Source: an uncultured Alphaproteobacteria bacterium | GTDB taxonomy: Bacteria > Pseudomonadota > Alphaproteobacteria > Caulobacterales > Caulobacteraceae | Direction: 5' to 3' | Assembly (NCBI GenBank): GCA_903822175.1 | Contig: CAIJOB010000022.1 | Location: 62,001-126,000 of the forward strand | Length of the DNA: 64,000 nucleotides | In this document: piece after piece, positions 1 to 9,419 of the stretch | Numbering within the stretch: the first letter of the stretch is position 1 | Layout of the letters: the number at the start of each line of letters is the position of its first letter | Notes under the pieces: model-generated | Database searches by the model: none | Told to the model about the DNA's origin: nothing | What the model saw: the letters and a program-made list of their open reading frames with translations, nothing else | Translations under genes and position numbers: made by a program

Positions 1-264
1 GCCGATTTCGAGGAATACGCCAGGACGTGGCTGACGATCATCCCGCTGATGGGCGGCGAGTTGCTCGGCTATTTCATGCCGCACGAGGGGACCAACAATG
101 TCGCGCTGGCGATGATCGGGTTCGAGTGCCTGGCCTCCTATGAGACTTATCGCGGCCGGTTGCGGCAGGACGCCGCCGCCATGGCCAACTTCAGGTTCGC
201 CCAGGAGAAGACGTTCATCCTGGAGGAGACGCGGACCTTCCTGCGAGCGGTGAAAAAGACATGA
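1..264 (+). CDS. NIPSNAP family protein, 3' part (5' end outside window)
   Basis: The reading frame is open from base 1 ([10 protein letters not shown]...) and stops at 262-264, so the ORF-track start at 49 is internal and the gene begins before the window. About 87 C-terminal residues are visible. The pattern Y..Y...W....PL.GG..LGYF, followed by a Y..YR.......D line, is typical of NIPSNAP proteins, small dimeric alpha/beta-barrel proteins of poorly known function that often sit in catabolic clusters. The stop overlaps the next start (ATGA), so the two genes are probably translationally coupled. The family call is from pattern only; an ABM-like fold is the near alternative. Confidence 0.7.
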   Translation, partial: ADFEEYARTWLTIIPLMGGELLGYFMPHEGTNNVALAMIGFECLASYETYRGRLRQDAAAMANFRFAQEKTFILEETRTFLRAVKKT

Positions 265-605
265 TCGCGGTGATCTTCGAGGTCGAGCCACGCGAGGGGC
301 GCCGGCAGGCCTATCTGGATATCGCAGCTTCGCTGAAGCCTCGGCTGGAGGCGATCGACGGCTTCATCTCGGTGGAGCGGTTCGAGAGCCTGTCGAAGGC
401 GGGCAGGATGCTGTCGATGTCCTTCTGGCGCGACGAGGCGGCGGTGGCGCAATGGCGCGGCCTGGAGGCGCATCGCGGCGCGCAGGCCGCCGGACGGGGT
501 GAGGTCTTCGCCGACTATCGGCTGCGGGTGGCGAGCGTGTTGCGCGACTACGGCATGACCGATAGGGCGCAGGCGCCGGCGGACTCGCGGGCCGTCAACG
601 GCTAG
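261..605 (+). CDS. Antibiotic biosynthesis monooxygenase (ABM) domain protein
   Basis: A 114-residue protein with the single-domain ABM ferredoxin-like fold pattern: an N-terminal strand ([12 protein letters not shown]), helix, '[11 protein letters not shown]', then '[15 protein letters not shown]' and a final strand/helix. Such proteins act as small monooxygenases, haem-binding proteins or simply dimeric oligomerisation modules, so the substrate cannot be named. It overlaps the NIPSNAP gene by 4 nt (ATGA) and ends convergent with, and overlapping, the MFS transporter gene by 4 nt. The last ~20 residues are low-complexity and probably disordered. Confidence 0.75.
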   Translation: MIAVIFEVEPREGRRQAYLDIAASLKPRLEAIDGFISVERFESLSKAGRMLSMSFWRDEAAVAQWRGLEAHRGAQAAGRGEVFADYRLRVASVLRDYGMTDRAQAPADSRAVNG

Positions 606-2158
606 TCGGCGTGGACTTCGTGGGTCGGCGCTGGTGTCGGGGCCGGGCCGCCCGGAGCGCCTGACGGCTGCTTTGGCGGCGGCTTCAGGATCAGGAGCGC
701 CGGAGCCATCAGCAACGCAAGCGCGCCCATGGCGCCGAAGACGGCGTCGTAGCTGATCATGGTCCCTTGCCGCGTCACCTCGCCGTTGAGAATGCTCAGG
801 CCCGGCCCGGAGAGGCTGAACGCCTGCGGCAGGCTCCAGCGCAGGACCGGATCGGTCACCGTCACGTGCTCGGCGAGCCGGGCGTGGGCGAGCGAGGCGT
901 CGCGGATCAGGATCGCCTGCACCACCGAAATCCCCGCGCTGGAGCCGATGCTGCGGGCCATGGTGGAGACGATGGTGCCCTCTACGCGGTGCGCAGGTGA
1001 GAGCGTCGCATAGGCCAGGGTGTTGAGCGGGGCGAACAGCAGGCCCGTGCCGATGCCCTGGATGAAGCCCGCCACCTCGATGGGCCGCGCCGTCATCGAA
1101 AGGTCGAACTGGCCCATCTGCCACATGGCGTAGGCCGACAGCAGGATGCCGACCAACAGCACCCTGCGCGGCCCAAACCGCCCCACCAGCATCGGCACCG
1201 CCAGGAAGGCCATGAGCGAGCCGAGACCGCGGGTCATCGAGGCGACGCCGGCCTGCAGGGCCGAATAGCCCAGCAGGTTCTGCATCATCGAGGGTAGGAG
1301 CGCGCTGGACGAGAACAACAGCACCATGGTGGTCATCGAGAAGAGGGTGGTGGCGAGGAAGTTCGAGTCCTTCGCGAGGTCCCGGTGGAAGAACGGGTGC
1401 TCGGCGGTCAGGGTCTGGACCATAAAGACGAAGAAGCCCGCCGCGCCGATGGCGCCCTCGATCCAGATCTCCTTGGAATCGAGCCAGTCCAGGGTGGGCC
1501 CGCGATCGAGCATCAGCTGGAAGCCGCCGATGAACAGCACCAGCGCCCCGAACCCCAGGAAGTCGAACGGCCGCTCACGGCCGCCGTCGTCGCGGTCCAT
1601 GAAGGTCCAGATGCCGAGGAACGCCACGATGCCGATCGGCACGTTGATGTAGAACACCCAGCGCCAGGAGAAGTCCTCGGTCAGCCAGCCGCCCAGGGTG
1701 GGTCCCACAATTGGACCCAGGATCACCGCAGCGCTCCAGATGCTCATCACCCGCGGGATCATCTTCTGCGGATAGATGTCCAGCATGGTGGCCTGGGAGA
1801 GCGGCATCAGCGACGCGCCGGCGATCCCCTGCAACAGACGGAAGATGACGATCTCCGGCACGGAGGTGGCGAGGCCGCAGAGGATCGAGGCGGCGGTGAA
1901 GCCGGCGATCGACCACAGGAACATGGTCTTGCGGCCGATCTTCTGGGAGAGCCAGCCGGACAGCGGGGTCATGATGGCGGTTGCGATGATGTAGCTGGTG
2001 AGCACCCAGACGATCTGGTCCGCCGAGGCGGAGATGCTGCCCTGAATGTGCGGCAGGGCGACGTTCGCGACCGTGGAGTCGATGGTGTACATCAGCGTCG
2101 ACAACATCAGCGCGCCGGTGATCGGGATGCGGTTGGCGATGTCCTTGGTCGAAGCCAT
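602..2158 (-). CDS. DHA2-family (EmrB/QacA) MFS multidrug-type efflux transporter
   Basis: A 518-residue inner-membrane protein with the 14-helix layout of the DHA2 drug:H+ antiporters. The first helix carries 'DSTVANVALPHIQ', the usual EmrB signature. A motif-A-like 'GWLSQKIGRKTMF' follows TM2, and the TM5 motif C region reads 'GPIVGPTLGGWL' followed by 'SWRWVFYINVPIG'. The C-terminal tail is Pro/Ala-rich. No EmrA-type membrane fusion partner or TolC gene is adjacent. It is the last gene of the P450, phosphotransferase and small-protein string, 18 nt after the small gene, suggesting export or import of the same compound class. The substrate is unknown. Confidence 0.9.
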   Translation of the reverse strand: MASTKDIANRIPITGALMLSTLMYTIDSTVANVALPHIQGSISASADQIVWVLTSYIIATAIMTPLSGWLSQKIGRKTMFLWSIAGFTAASILCGLATSVPEIVIFRLLQGIAGASLMPLSQATMLDIYPQKMIPRVMSIWSAAVILGPIVGPTLGGWLTEDFSWRWVFYINVPIGIVAFLGIWTFMDRDDGGRERPFDFLGFGALVLFIGGFQLMLDRGPTLDWLDSKEIWIEGAIGAAGFFVFMVQTLTAEHPFFHRDLAKDSNFLATTLFSMTTMVLLFSSSALLPSMMQNLLGYSALQAGVASMTRGLGSLMAFLAVPMLVGRFGPRRVLLVGILLSAYAMWQMGQFDLSMTARPIEVAGFIQGIGTGLLFAPLNTLAYATLSPAHRVEGTIVSTMARSIGSSAGISVVQAILIRDASLAHARLAEHVTVTDPVLRWSLPQAFSLSGPGLSILNGEVTRQGTMISYDAVFGAMGALALLMAPALLILKPPPKQPSGAPGGPAPTPAPTHEVHAD

Positions 2159-2176
2159 GTTCTGTTCGGCCCCTGG

Positions 2177-2560
2177 TCAGATCGACGAGATCGAGAGCTT
2201 GCGCCGCTCGGTCGACGCAATGAGTTCGGCCCAGATGGCGGCGTCGCGGGCGGTATCGCCGGCCTGCTCGGCGGCGATGTGGGCGGCGATCAGCCGGCCG
2301 CGCAGCCGGGCGTTCTCGGCGCGCAGCACCGAGAGCCGCAGGTCCGCCTCGCCGGCCCCGTCGTTCAGCAGGGCGGCGAGCGCGCGGTTCTCGCGGACCA
2401 GATGTTCGGCCGCCGCGTCCCAGACCTCGGCGGCGACCCCCAGCAGCATGGCCGTCAGCGTCAGCTCGTTCTGCCGCTCGCCGTCGGGCACGCCGGGGCC
2501 GGCGTTGCGCATGGCGAGCAGCGCCAGCTCGGAAAGCACGGTGGGAACCTGCGGCGTCAT
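2177..2560 (-). CDS. Small helical partner protein of the phosphotransferase (LvaB/DUF6285-like)
   Basis: The ORF track begins at 2611, but an ATG at 2560 overlaps the stop of the upstream phosphotransferase gene (ATGA), giving a coupled 127-residue product starting MTPQVPTVLSELALLAMRN. It is almost entirely helical, with a central 'NELTLTAMLLGVAAEVWD' and a heptad-like 'LRAENARLRGRL' segment. A short helical protein directly after an ACAD10-like kinase matches the lvaA-lvaB arrangement of Pseudomonas putida levulinate catabolism, where LvaB is a small partner needed by the LvaA kinase (established there). Homology to LvaB/DUF6285 is my inference from position, size and composition. Confidence 0.6.
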   Translation of the reverse strand: MTPQVPTVLSELALLAMRNAGPGVPDGERQNELTLTAMLLGVAAEVWDAAAEHLVRENRALAALLNDGAGEADLRLSVLRAENARLRGRLIAAHIAAEQAGDTARDAAIWAELIASTERRKLSISSI

Positions 2561-3582
2561 AGCTTGCCCATCACCCGCAGGATCGCCCGGTCCTGGGCGT
2601 TCAGCAACCACCAGGCCGCATAGGCCAGGACCGGCTCACGGTTGCCGCCGCCGATATAGGCGTGCGCCGAGCCGACCCAGATGCCCTGGCCCTTCACGCA
2701 GTTGAACAGCATCCACCAGTGGAGCGCGGCGGGGTCGACGACAAGGCCGCTGGCGCGCCGCCAGATGGCGATGGCTTCGTCCTGCGGGACCAGTCCCCCG
2801 GCTAGGCCCCGGCCGAACTCCCAGACCGGGTTGAGGCCCCAGGCCAGGTCCTCCAACGGGTCGCCCAGGTGGGCCATCTCCCAGTCCAGCACCCCGTGGA
2901 TGTCGCCGGTCTCGTCGTAGAGGAAGTTGCCGGTGCGGTAGTCGCCGTGCACGACGGAAAGCTTCTGGGCCGGCGGCGGCGGGTTGGCGCGAAGCCAGCG
3001 GATCGCGGCGCGCGCGATTGGCTGCGGCTCGGCCTCCTGGGCGTCGAAGATCGCTTCCCAGTGGTCGAGCTCGCGGCGCCAGCACGCATCCAACGCTGGC
3101 GCCGGCATCACCGAGGTCAGGTCCAGCGCGTGTGGATCGGCCTTGGCGATCTCGCCCAGGATCGTCCATTTGCGCTCCGCCACCCGCGGCAGGACCGCGT
3201 CATAGCCGCCGGCGAACAAGAGCTGCGGCGCCGCCTGGAAGCCCGCCAGTTCCTCGGCGATGAAGAAGGGATGGTCGAGGGCGTCGTCCTTCTCTTCCAG
3301 CCACAGCATCCGGGGCACCGGCACCGCCGAGCCATGGAAGGCGCCATAGGCCGCGAACTCCACGCGCCGCTCGGTGTCGATCAGGCTGGCCGGAGGATCG
3401 CGCCGCAGGATCAGCCGGCGCGTCTGGGTTTCGCCGCCCTGGCGATAGCTCAGCCGGAACCGATAGGTCTCCCGCGACGCGCCGCCGGAAATGCGCTCCA
3501 GCCCGCTGACCGCCACATCGGAGGCGTCCGCCAGCTTGCCCGCGATATAGGCGGCGACCCGCGGTTCGAGGGGATGGCTCAA
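2557..3582 (-). CDS. Phosphotransferase (APH/ACAD10/LvaA-like acyl-CoA kinase)
   Basis: A 341-residue member of the aminoglycoside-phosphotransferase/choline-kinase fold. The Brenner-type catalytic loop is 'HGDYRTGNF' (residues 212-220) and the metal-binding 'DWEMAHLGDP' follows at about 233. Glycine-loop residues 'ISGGASRETYRF' lie near 31-42. Members next to P450s and acyl-CoA genes are the ACAD10/LvaA type, which phosphorylate hydroxyacyl-CoAs rather than antibiotics. The called start is TTG (MSHPLEP), 8 nt after the P450 stop, with only a weak purine-rich stretch upstream. It is coupled to the next small gene by ATGA. An antibiotic-resistance role is unlikely in this context. Confidence 0.85.
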   Translation of the reverse strand: MSHPLEPRVAAYIAGKLADASDVAVSGLERISGGASRETYRFRLSYRQGGETQTRRLILRRDPPASLIDTERRVEFAAYGAFHGSAVPVPRMLWLEEKDDALDHPFFIAEELAGFQAAPQLLFAGGYDAVLPRVAERKWTILGEIAKADPHALDLTSVMPAPALDACWRRELDHWEAIFDAQEAEPQPIARAAIRWLRANPPPPAQKLSVVHGDYRTGNFLYDETGDIHGVLDWEMAHLGDPLEDLAWGLNPVWEFGRGLAGGLVPQDEAIAIWRRASGLVVDPAALHWWMLFNCVKGQGIWVGSAHAYIGGGNREPVLAYAAWWLLNAQDRAILRVMGKL

Positions 3583-3590
3583 ACTTCGTC

Positions 3591-4877
3591 TCAGCTCATC
3601 TTGAAGCGGATGGGCAGGCGTTTGGGGCCATTGACGAAGACGCTCTCGCTCATGGCCGGCTCACCATCCAGCGCGAGGTCGGAAAGTCTGGGCAGCAGTT
3701 CCTCCCAGAGGATGCGCATTTCCATCTTGGCCAGGTGCTGGCCCAGGCACAGGTGCGCGCCGTAGCCGAAGGCCAGGTGCTTGTTGGGCTTGCGGTCGGC
3801 GCGGAATTCCTGCGGCGCTTCGAACACCTCTTCGTCGCGGTTGCCCGAGGCGTAGCAGAGCATCAGCCAGTCGCCCTTCTTCATGTGGCGTCCGGCGAAC
3901 TCGGTGTCGGCGGTGACCGTGCGCATGAAGGTCTTCACCGGCGTGGTCCAGCGGATGGACTCGTCCACCAGGCCCGGGATCAGCGACGGGTCGGCCTTGA
4001 CCTTGGCGAGCTGGGCGGGGTTTTCGGCCAACGCCCACATGGCGCCGGCGGTGGAGGACGAGGTGGTGTCGTGCCCGGCGGTGGCGACGATGATGTAGTA
4101 GCTCATCGCCTCCAGGTCGCTGATCGGCTGGCCGTCGATCTGCGAGTTGGCGATCAGGCTCGCCAGGTCCTCGGTAGGGTTCGCCCGCTTGCTCTCCGAA
4201 AGCGCGCGGAAGTAATTCGAGAAATCGATGATCACCCCGAAGTCCATCTTGCGCTCTTCCGGCGGAGTGTCGCCGTCACGGGCGAGCTCCGGATCGGCGG
4301 CGCCGAACAGCTCCTGGGTGAGCTTCAGCATCCGGGGTTCATCGTCCTCGGGCACGCCCATGATGCTCATGATCACGTGCAGCGGGAAGTGCAGAGCGAC
4401 CTCTTTCACGAAGTCGCAGCGGCCTCCTGAGGCGGCCATCTTGGCCACCGAGGCCTTGGCGATCACCCGAATCTGATCCTCCAGCCGCTTGAGGTTCTGC
4501 GGCATGAACCAGGCCTGGGTCAGCAGACGGTATTTCAGGTGATCGGGCGCATCCATGTGGATCAGCGTGCGCAGCAGGTGGGGGCTGCCGCCCATCATCT
4601 CGCGGACCTGCTTGTCGGCCTCCTGGCCGATCATGGTGGGAGAGCGGTCGCCGTTGTGGAACAGGTCGTTCTGGCGGCTGATCTCCAGGATGTCCTCGTG
4701 CCGGGTGACCACCCAGAAGGGGTCGACGCCGTCCACATCGGCGATGCCCAGCGGCTCGTTCTTGCGCAGCCAGGCGTAGGCCTTGTGGATGCGGCCATCG
4801 GCATAGGCGCCCGGCGCCACCAGCTGCTCCGCCACGTCCTTGGGGATGCGATGGTCGACCTCGGTCATCACGCTCAT
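3591..4877 (-). CDS. Cytochrome P450
   Basis: The start is set at 4877 (MSVMTEVDHR), preceded by GTGGAGGAT about 7 nt upstream; the track's longer start lacks this. The 428-residue soluble bacterial P450 shows the I-helix oxygen-activation motif 'AGHDTTSS' (residues 268-275), the ExxR pair 'ESIR' (306-309) and the haem loop 'FGYGAHLCLGQ' with the proximal cysteine at 377. The sequence has the feel of terpene/alicyclic hydroxylases (CYP108/CYP111-like) rather than CYP153, but the subfamily is uncertain. No ferredoxin or ferredoxin reductase gene is nearby, so electrons must come from elsewhere. It is the first gene of a four-gene minus-strand operon. Confidence 0.95.
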   Translation of the reverse strand: MSVMTEVDHRIPKDVAEQLVAPGAYADGRIHKAYAWLRKNEPLGIADVDGVDPFWVVTRHEDILEISRQNDLFHNGDRSPTMIGQEADKQVREMMGGSPHLLRTLIHMDAPDHLKYRLLTQAWFMPQNLKRLEDQIRVIAKASVAKMAASGGRCDFVKEVALHFPLHVIMSIMGVPEDDEPRMLKLTQELFGAADPELARDGDTPPEERKMDFGVIIDFSNYFRALSESKRANPTEDLASLIANSQIDGQPISDLEAMSYYIIVATAGHDTTSSSTAGAMWALAENPAQLAKVKADPSLIPGLVDESIRWTTPVKTFMRTVTADTEFAGRHMKKGDWLMLCYASGNRDEEVFEAPQEFRADRKPNKHLAFGYGAHLCLGQHLAKMEMRILWEELLPRLSDLALDGEPAMSESVFVNGPKRLPIRFKMS

Positions 4878-4900
4878 CGGATCCTCCACTTGTTTTCTTG

Positions 4901-4913
4901 GTGTTGCGAACAC
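4901..4913. promoter_or_regulatory. 13-nt perfect palindrome in the P450/DUF7065 divergent promoter
   Basis: GTGTTGCGAACAC reads GTGTT-GCG-AACAC, a perfect inverted repeat. It lies in the 97-nt gap between the divergent P450 start and the DUF7065/7064 start, a position suited to an operator serving both. No regulator gene is adjacent, so the binding protein is unknown. Confidence 0.35.
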
Positions 4914-4974
4914 TTGATACGGCTCAAGAGCGCGTCGCAAGCATGACGACACGTCAAGGGTGAGGGATCCGGCG

Positions 4975-6054
4975 ATGCTGACCAAGGGCGATGACTTCCC
5001 GATCCACCAGACGCCTGAGCCGATCGCCTATTCGGGCTCCGACCGGAATTTCTACGACCGCTATTTCTTCAACGGCTATTCGCCGGACGGGTCGGAGTTC
5101 GTGGCGGTGGCCTTCGGGGTCTATCCGGCGCTGAACGTCGCCGACGCCCACGTCTCGATCATCCGCGACGGGATACAGCGCAACCTGCACGCCTCGCGGA
5201 TTTTGGGCATGGAGCGGATGGACCTGACCGTGGGGCCGATCCGCATCGAGGTGATCGAGCCGTTGCAGAAGCTGCGCGTGACGCTGGCGGCGGCTGAGGG
5301 CCTGGCCTGTGACCTCACCTTCGAGGGCCGCGCCTTCCCGATCGAAGAGCCGCGGTTCACCCGCCGCAACGGGCCGCGGATGTTCATGGACTACACGCGG
5401 CTGACCCAGAACGTACGGGTCTCCGGCTGGACCGAGGTCGACGGCGAGCGGCGAGCTTTGGGCGCCGGCTGGACCGGCACGCGCGACCGCTCCTGGGGTA
5501 TCCGGCCGGTGGGCGCGCCGGACACTCAGATGACGCCGGGCGCCGGCCTGGCGGGGTTTTTCTGGCAGTGGACGCCGCTCAATTTCGCCGACAGGAGCGT
5601 GTTCTTCCACATCAACGCCGACACCGAAGGCAAGCCCTGGAACACCCGCGCGGTGATCCTGCCGGACGGCGCGAGCGCCGAGGGCGGCTGGCACGCGGAC
5701 GCGCCGCGCATGGAGGAGGTGACCCTGCTGCCCGGCACGCGCCACGCGCGCGGCGGGACGCTGAAGATCCCGCTGGAGCAGGGCGAGGCGAGTGTCCGCA
5801 TAACGCCGAAAAGCGTCTTCCTGATGCGCGGCATCGGCTACGGCGGCGACTGGCGCCATGGCGGGTTGAAGGGCGAGCTGGCCGTCGCCCGCGAGGATTT
5901 CGACCTGGCCAAGACCGACATGGGCGCGCCGGAGAACCTGCACATCCAGGCGATCTCGACCGCCGTGCTGGAGGTCCCCGGCGAAGCGCCGCAGGAGGGG
6001 ATCGGCGTCTTCGAACAGCTGATCGCCGGACCGTATCGGCCCTACGGATTGTAG
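4975..6054 (+). CDS. DUF7065/DUF7064 (lipocalin/CrtC-like) protein
   Basis: The ATG at 4975 is preferred over the upstream GTG at 4960 because GAGGGA sits 7 nt upstream of it. The 359-residue protein has no signal peptide. Its N-terminal half (DRYFFNGYSPDGSEFVAVAFG) and C-terminal half with 'GTRDRSWGIRPVG' match the paired DUF7065/DUF7064 domains, related by fold to hydroxyneurosporene synthase CrtC and tocopherol cyclase-like lipocalins. These proteins are common in actinobacterial and alphaproteobacterial lipid, terpene or steroid catabolic loci but lack an assigned reaction. It is transcribed divergently from the P450 gene, so a role in binding or hydrating a hydrophobic substrate is plausible (inference). 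Confidence 0.75.
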   Translation: MLTKGDDFPIHQTPEPIAYSGSDRNFYDRYFFNGYSPDGSEFVAVAFGVYPALNVADAHVSIIRDGIQRNLHASRILGMERMDLTVGPIRIEVIEPLQKLRVTLAAAEGLACDLTFEGRAFPIEEPRFTRRNGPRMFMDYTRLTQNVRVSGWTEVDGERRALGAGWTGTRDRSWGIRPVGAPDTQMTPGAGLAGFFWQWTPLNFADRSVFFHINADTEGKPWNTRAVILPDGASAEGGWHADAPRMEEVTLLPGTRHARGGTLKIPLEQGEASVRITPKSVFLMRGIGYGGDWRHGGLKGELAVAREDFDLAKTDMGAPENLHIQAISTAVLEVPGEAPQEGIGVFEQLIAGPYRPYGL

Positions 6055-6058
6055 CCGC

Positions 6059-7018
6059 CTAGTGGTGGCTGAAGACGTGGACCAGGCGCGCGGCGGCCGG
6101 GAGCATCAGTGAGCCCAGCAGGCACGGGAAGATGAAGATGATCAGCGGGACGGTCAGCTTGGCCGATAGCGCCAGCGCCTTCTCCTCGGCCCGCAGCATG
6201 CGCTTGGAGCGCATGTCCTGCGAGAACACCGTCAGCGTTTCGCCCAGGCTGGTGCCCATCTCTTCGGCCTGGCGCAGCATGGTGGCGAGTTGGCGGGCGT
6301 CGTCGATACCCAGGCGGTCGGCGAAGGCCGACCAGGCCTCCTTGCGCGACTTGCCGGCCCGCAGTTCCAGCACCAGGAAGCGCAGGTGCACGGTCAGGTT
6401 CGGATAGCGCCTGGCCAGTTCCTCGGTCACCCTGCTCACCGCGGCGTCGAGGCTGAGGCCGGCTTCGACGGAGGCCACCAGCAGGTCCAGCAGGTCGGGG
6501 AAGCCGTCGGCGTATTCCCGCTCGCGTTTGGAGCGGCGCATGTTCAGGATCCGGTCCGGCCCCAGGATGGCGATCAGCGCCAACACGCCGGCGATGGCGA
6601 CGCCGCCGAAGCCGCCCTTGCCGCCGACCACCAGCGGCAAGACCAGGATGACGCCGAGCGTCGCCGCCGCCAGGCTGGCGGCGCGGACGCCCAGATAGAT
6701 CACCGGGGCCTCGCGATTGTAGAAGCCCGCCTGCATCAGCCGCGAGCGGAGCACCGACAGCTTGGCCGGATCGCGCACCGCGCTCTGCTGGCCGAGCTTG
6801 CGGATCTGGCCCATGAACTGGCCGCCGATCCCGGCGTTGGGGTCGCGCGGACGGCTCGTCCCGCCCATTTGGCCTGCGCCCGCGGGCGCGAGACGGCCCC
6901 GGCGGATGGCCCGCAGGCGCAGCTCGCCGGCCGCCACAAAGGCCGCGCCGCCGACGCCCGCCAGCATGAACAGCGCGCCGGCGATGGTGATGATGTTCTG
7001 GATCTGCGCGGGGTTCAT
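6059..7018 (-). CDS. tadC: Flp pilus assembly inner-membrane protein TadC (CpaH)
   Basis: The start is set at 7018 (MNPAQIQNIIT), 5 nt after the tadB stop; the track's 7102 start would run back into tadB. The 319-residue polytopic protein has an N-terminal membrane segment, a basic linker and a T2SSF (GspF) domain with 'LLVASVEAGLSLDAAVSRV' and 'LRQAEEMGTSLGETL', ending in two hydrophobic helices. TadC forms the inner-membrane platform with TadB that couples the TadA ATPase to pilus assembly. It is the last gene of the cpa/tad operon and converges on the DUF7065 gene with only 4 nt between stops. Confidence 0.9.
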   Translation of the reverse strand: MNPAQIQNIITIAGALFMLAGVGGAAFVAAGELRLRAIRRGRLAPAGAGQMGGTSRPRDPNAGIGGQFMGQIRKLGQQSAVRDPAKLSVLRSRLMQAGFYNREAPVIYLGVRAASLAAATLGVILVLPLVVGGKGGFGGVAIAGVLALIAILGPDRILNMRRSKREREYADGFPDLLDLLVASVEAGLSLDAAVSRVTEELARRYPNLTVHLRFLVLELRAGKSRKEAWSAFADRLGIDDARQLATMLRQAEEMGTSLGETLTVFSQDMRSKRMLRAEEKALALSAKLTVPLIIFIFPCLLGSLMLPAAARLVHVFSHH

Positions 7019-7023
7019 GGCGA

Positions 7024-7979
7024 CTACAGCCGAAGATCGATCATGCGGCGCATGACCATGTTGCCGAGGAACATCCAGATGCCGAGGCCCATGAGGCCCC
7101 ACTTCACCATCGGCTCATGGATGACATCGCCATAGAAGTGCGGCGAGGAGATCACGATGAAGCCGGTGGAGACGAAGGGCGCCGAGGTCAGGATCAGCGC
7201 CGAGGCGCGGCCTTCGGAAGAGGCGGCCTGGATCTTCAGGCGCATCTTGTGGCGCTCGCGCACCGTGGCGGCGTTGAGCTTCAAGAGGCCGGTCAGGTTG
7301 CCACCGGTGCCGGCCTGCAGGCGCACGGTAGCGGCGAACAGGTCGACGTCGGGATGCTGGCAACGCTCGGCCATGCGCTCGATGGCCTGCTCCATGGTGG
7401 CGCCATAGGCGATCTCGTCGGCGGCCATGCCGAACTCCGAGCCGATCGGATCGACCATTTCGCGGCCCACCAGGTTGATGGCGGTCGGCACGGGGTGGCC
7501 GGCTTCGAGGCTGCGGACGATGATCTCCAGCGCCTGCGGCAGCTGGAAGCCCAGCGCCTTGGCGCGCTTCTTCACCAGGTGCTTCAGGTAGAAGATCGGT
7601 CCGCCGACTCCGATTCCCAGCAGGCCCACGGGAAACAGCAGCGGGTTCTTGGAAAGCACGGCCGCGGCCATGCCGCCCACCAGGCCCGCCAGGATCGCAT
7701 AGACGGTCCACTTCTTCGGCTCGTACTTCAGGCCCGAGGCGACGATCAGGTTGGAGAGCCAGCGCAGCCGCCGGCCGCGCTCCCCCTTGGCGTCGAGCCC
7801 ACGCTGCTTGCGCAGCTCCATGACCAGGGCGGAGACGCCATCGACCCGCTCGGCCACCTTCAGGCGCTTGTTCACCTTGCGCTTCTGGGTGGCCACCGAG
7901 ACCAGGCCGATCAGCGACTGGCCGGCGGTGAACACCGCGGCGAAGACCAGGATCAGGAAGATGACGTTGGGACTGACGG

Positions 7980-7983
<4 letters not shown>
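7024..7983 (-). CDS. tadB: Flp pilus assembly inner-membrane protein TadB (CpaG)
   Basis: A 319-residue protein with an N-terminal TM segment (VIFLILVFAAVFTAG), a basic cytoplasmic stretch, a central membrane pair and a T2SSF domain with 'IIVRSLEAGHPVPTAINLV' and 'RLQAGTGGNLTGLL'. TadB and TadC are the two GspF-like platform proteins of Tad pili. The start overlaps the cpaF stop as ATGA, so translation is coupled. The product should sit in the inner membrane and contact the CpaF hexamer. Confidence 0.92.

Positions 7984-9418
<1,435 letters not shown>

Positions 9419-9419
<1 letters not shown>

Noticed and set aside
2557-3582. Aminoglycoside resistance kinase
   Set aside because: Same fold, but the context with P450 and LvaB-like genes and the 'DWEMAHLGDP' pattern fit the ACAD10/LvaA type.
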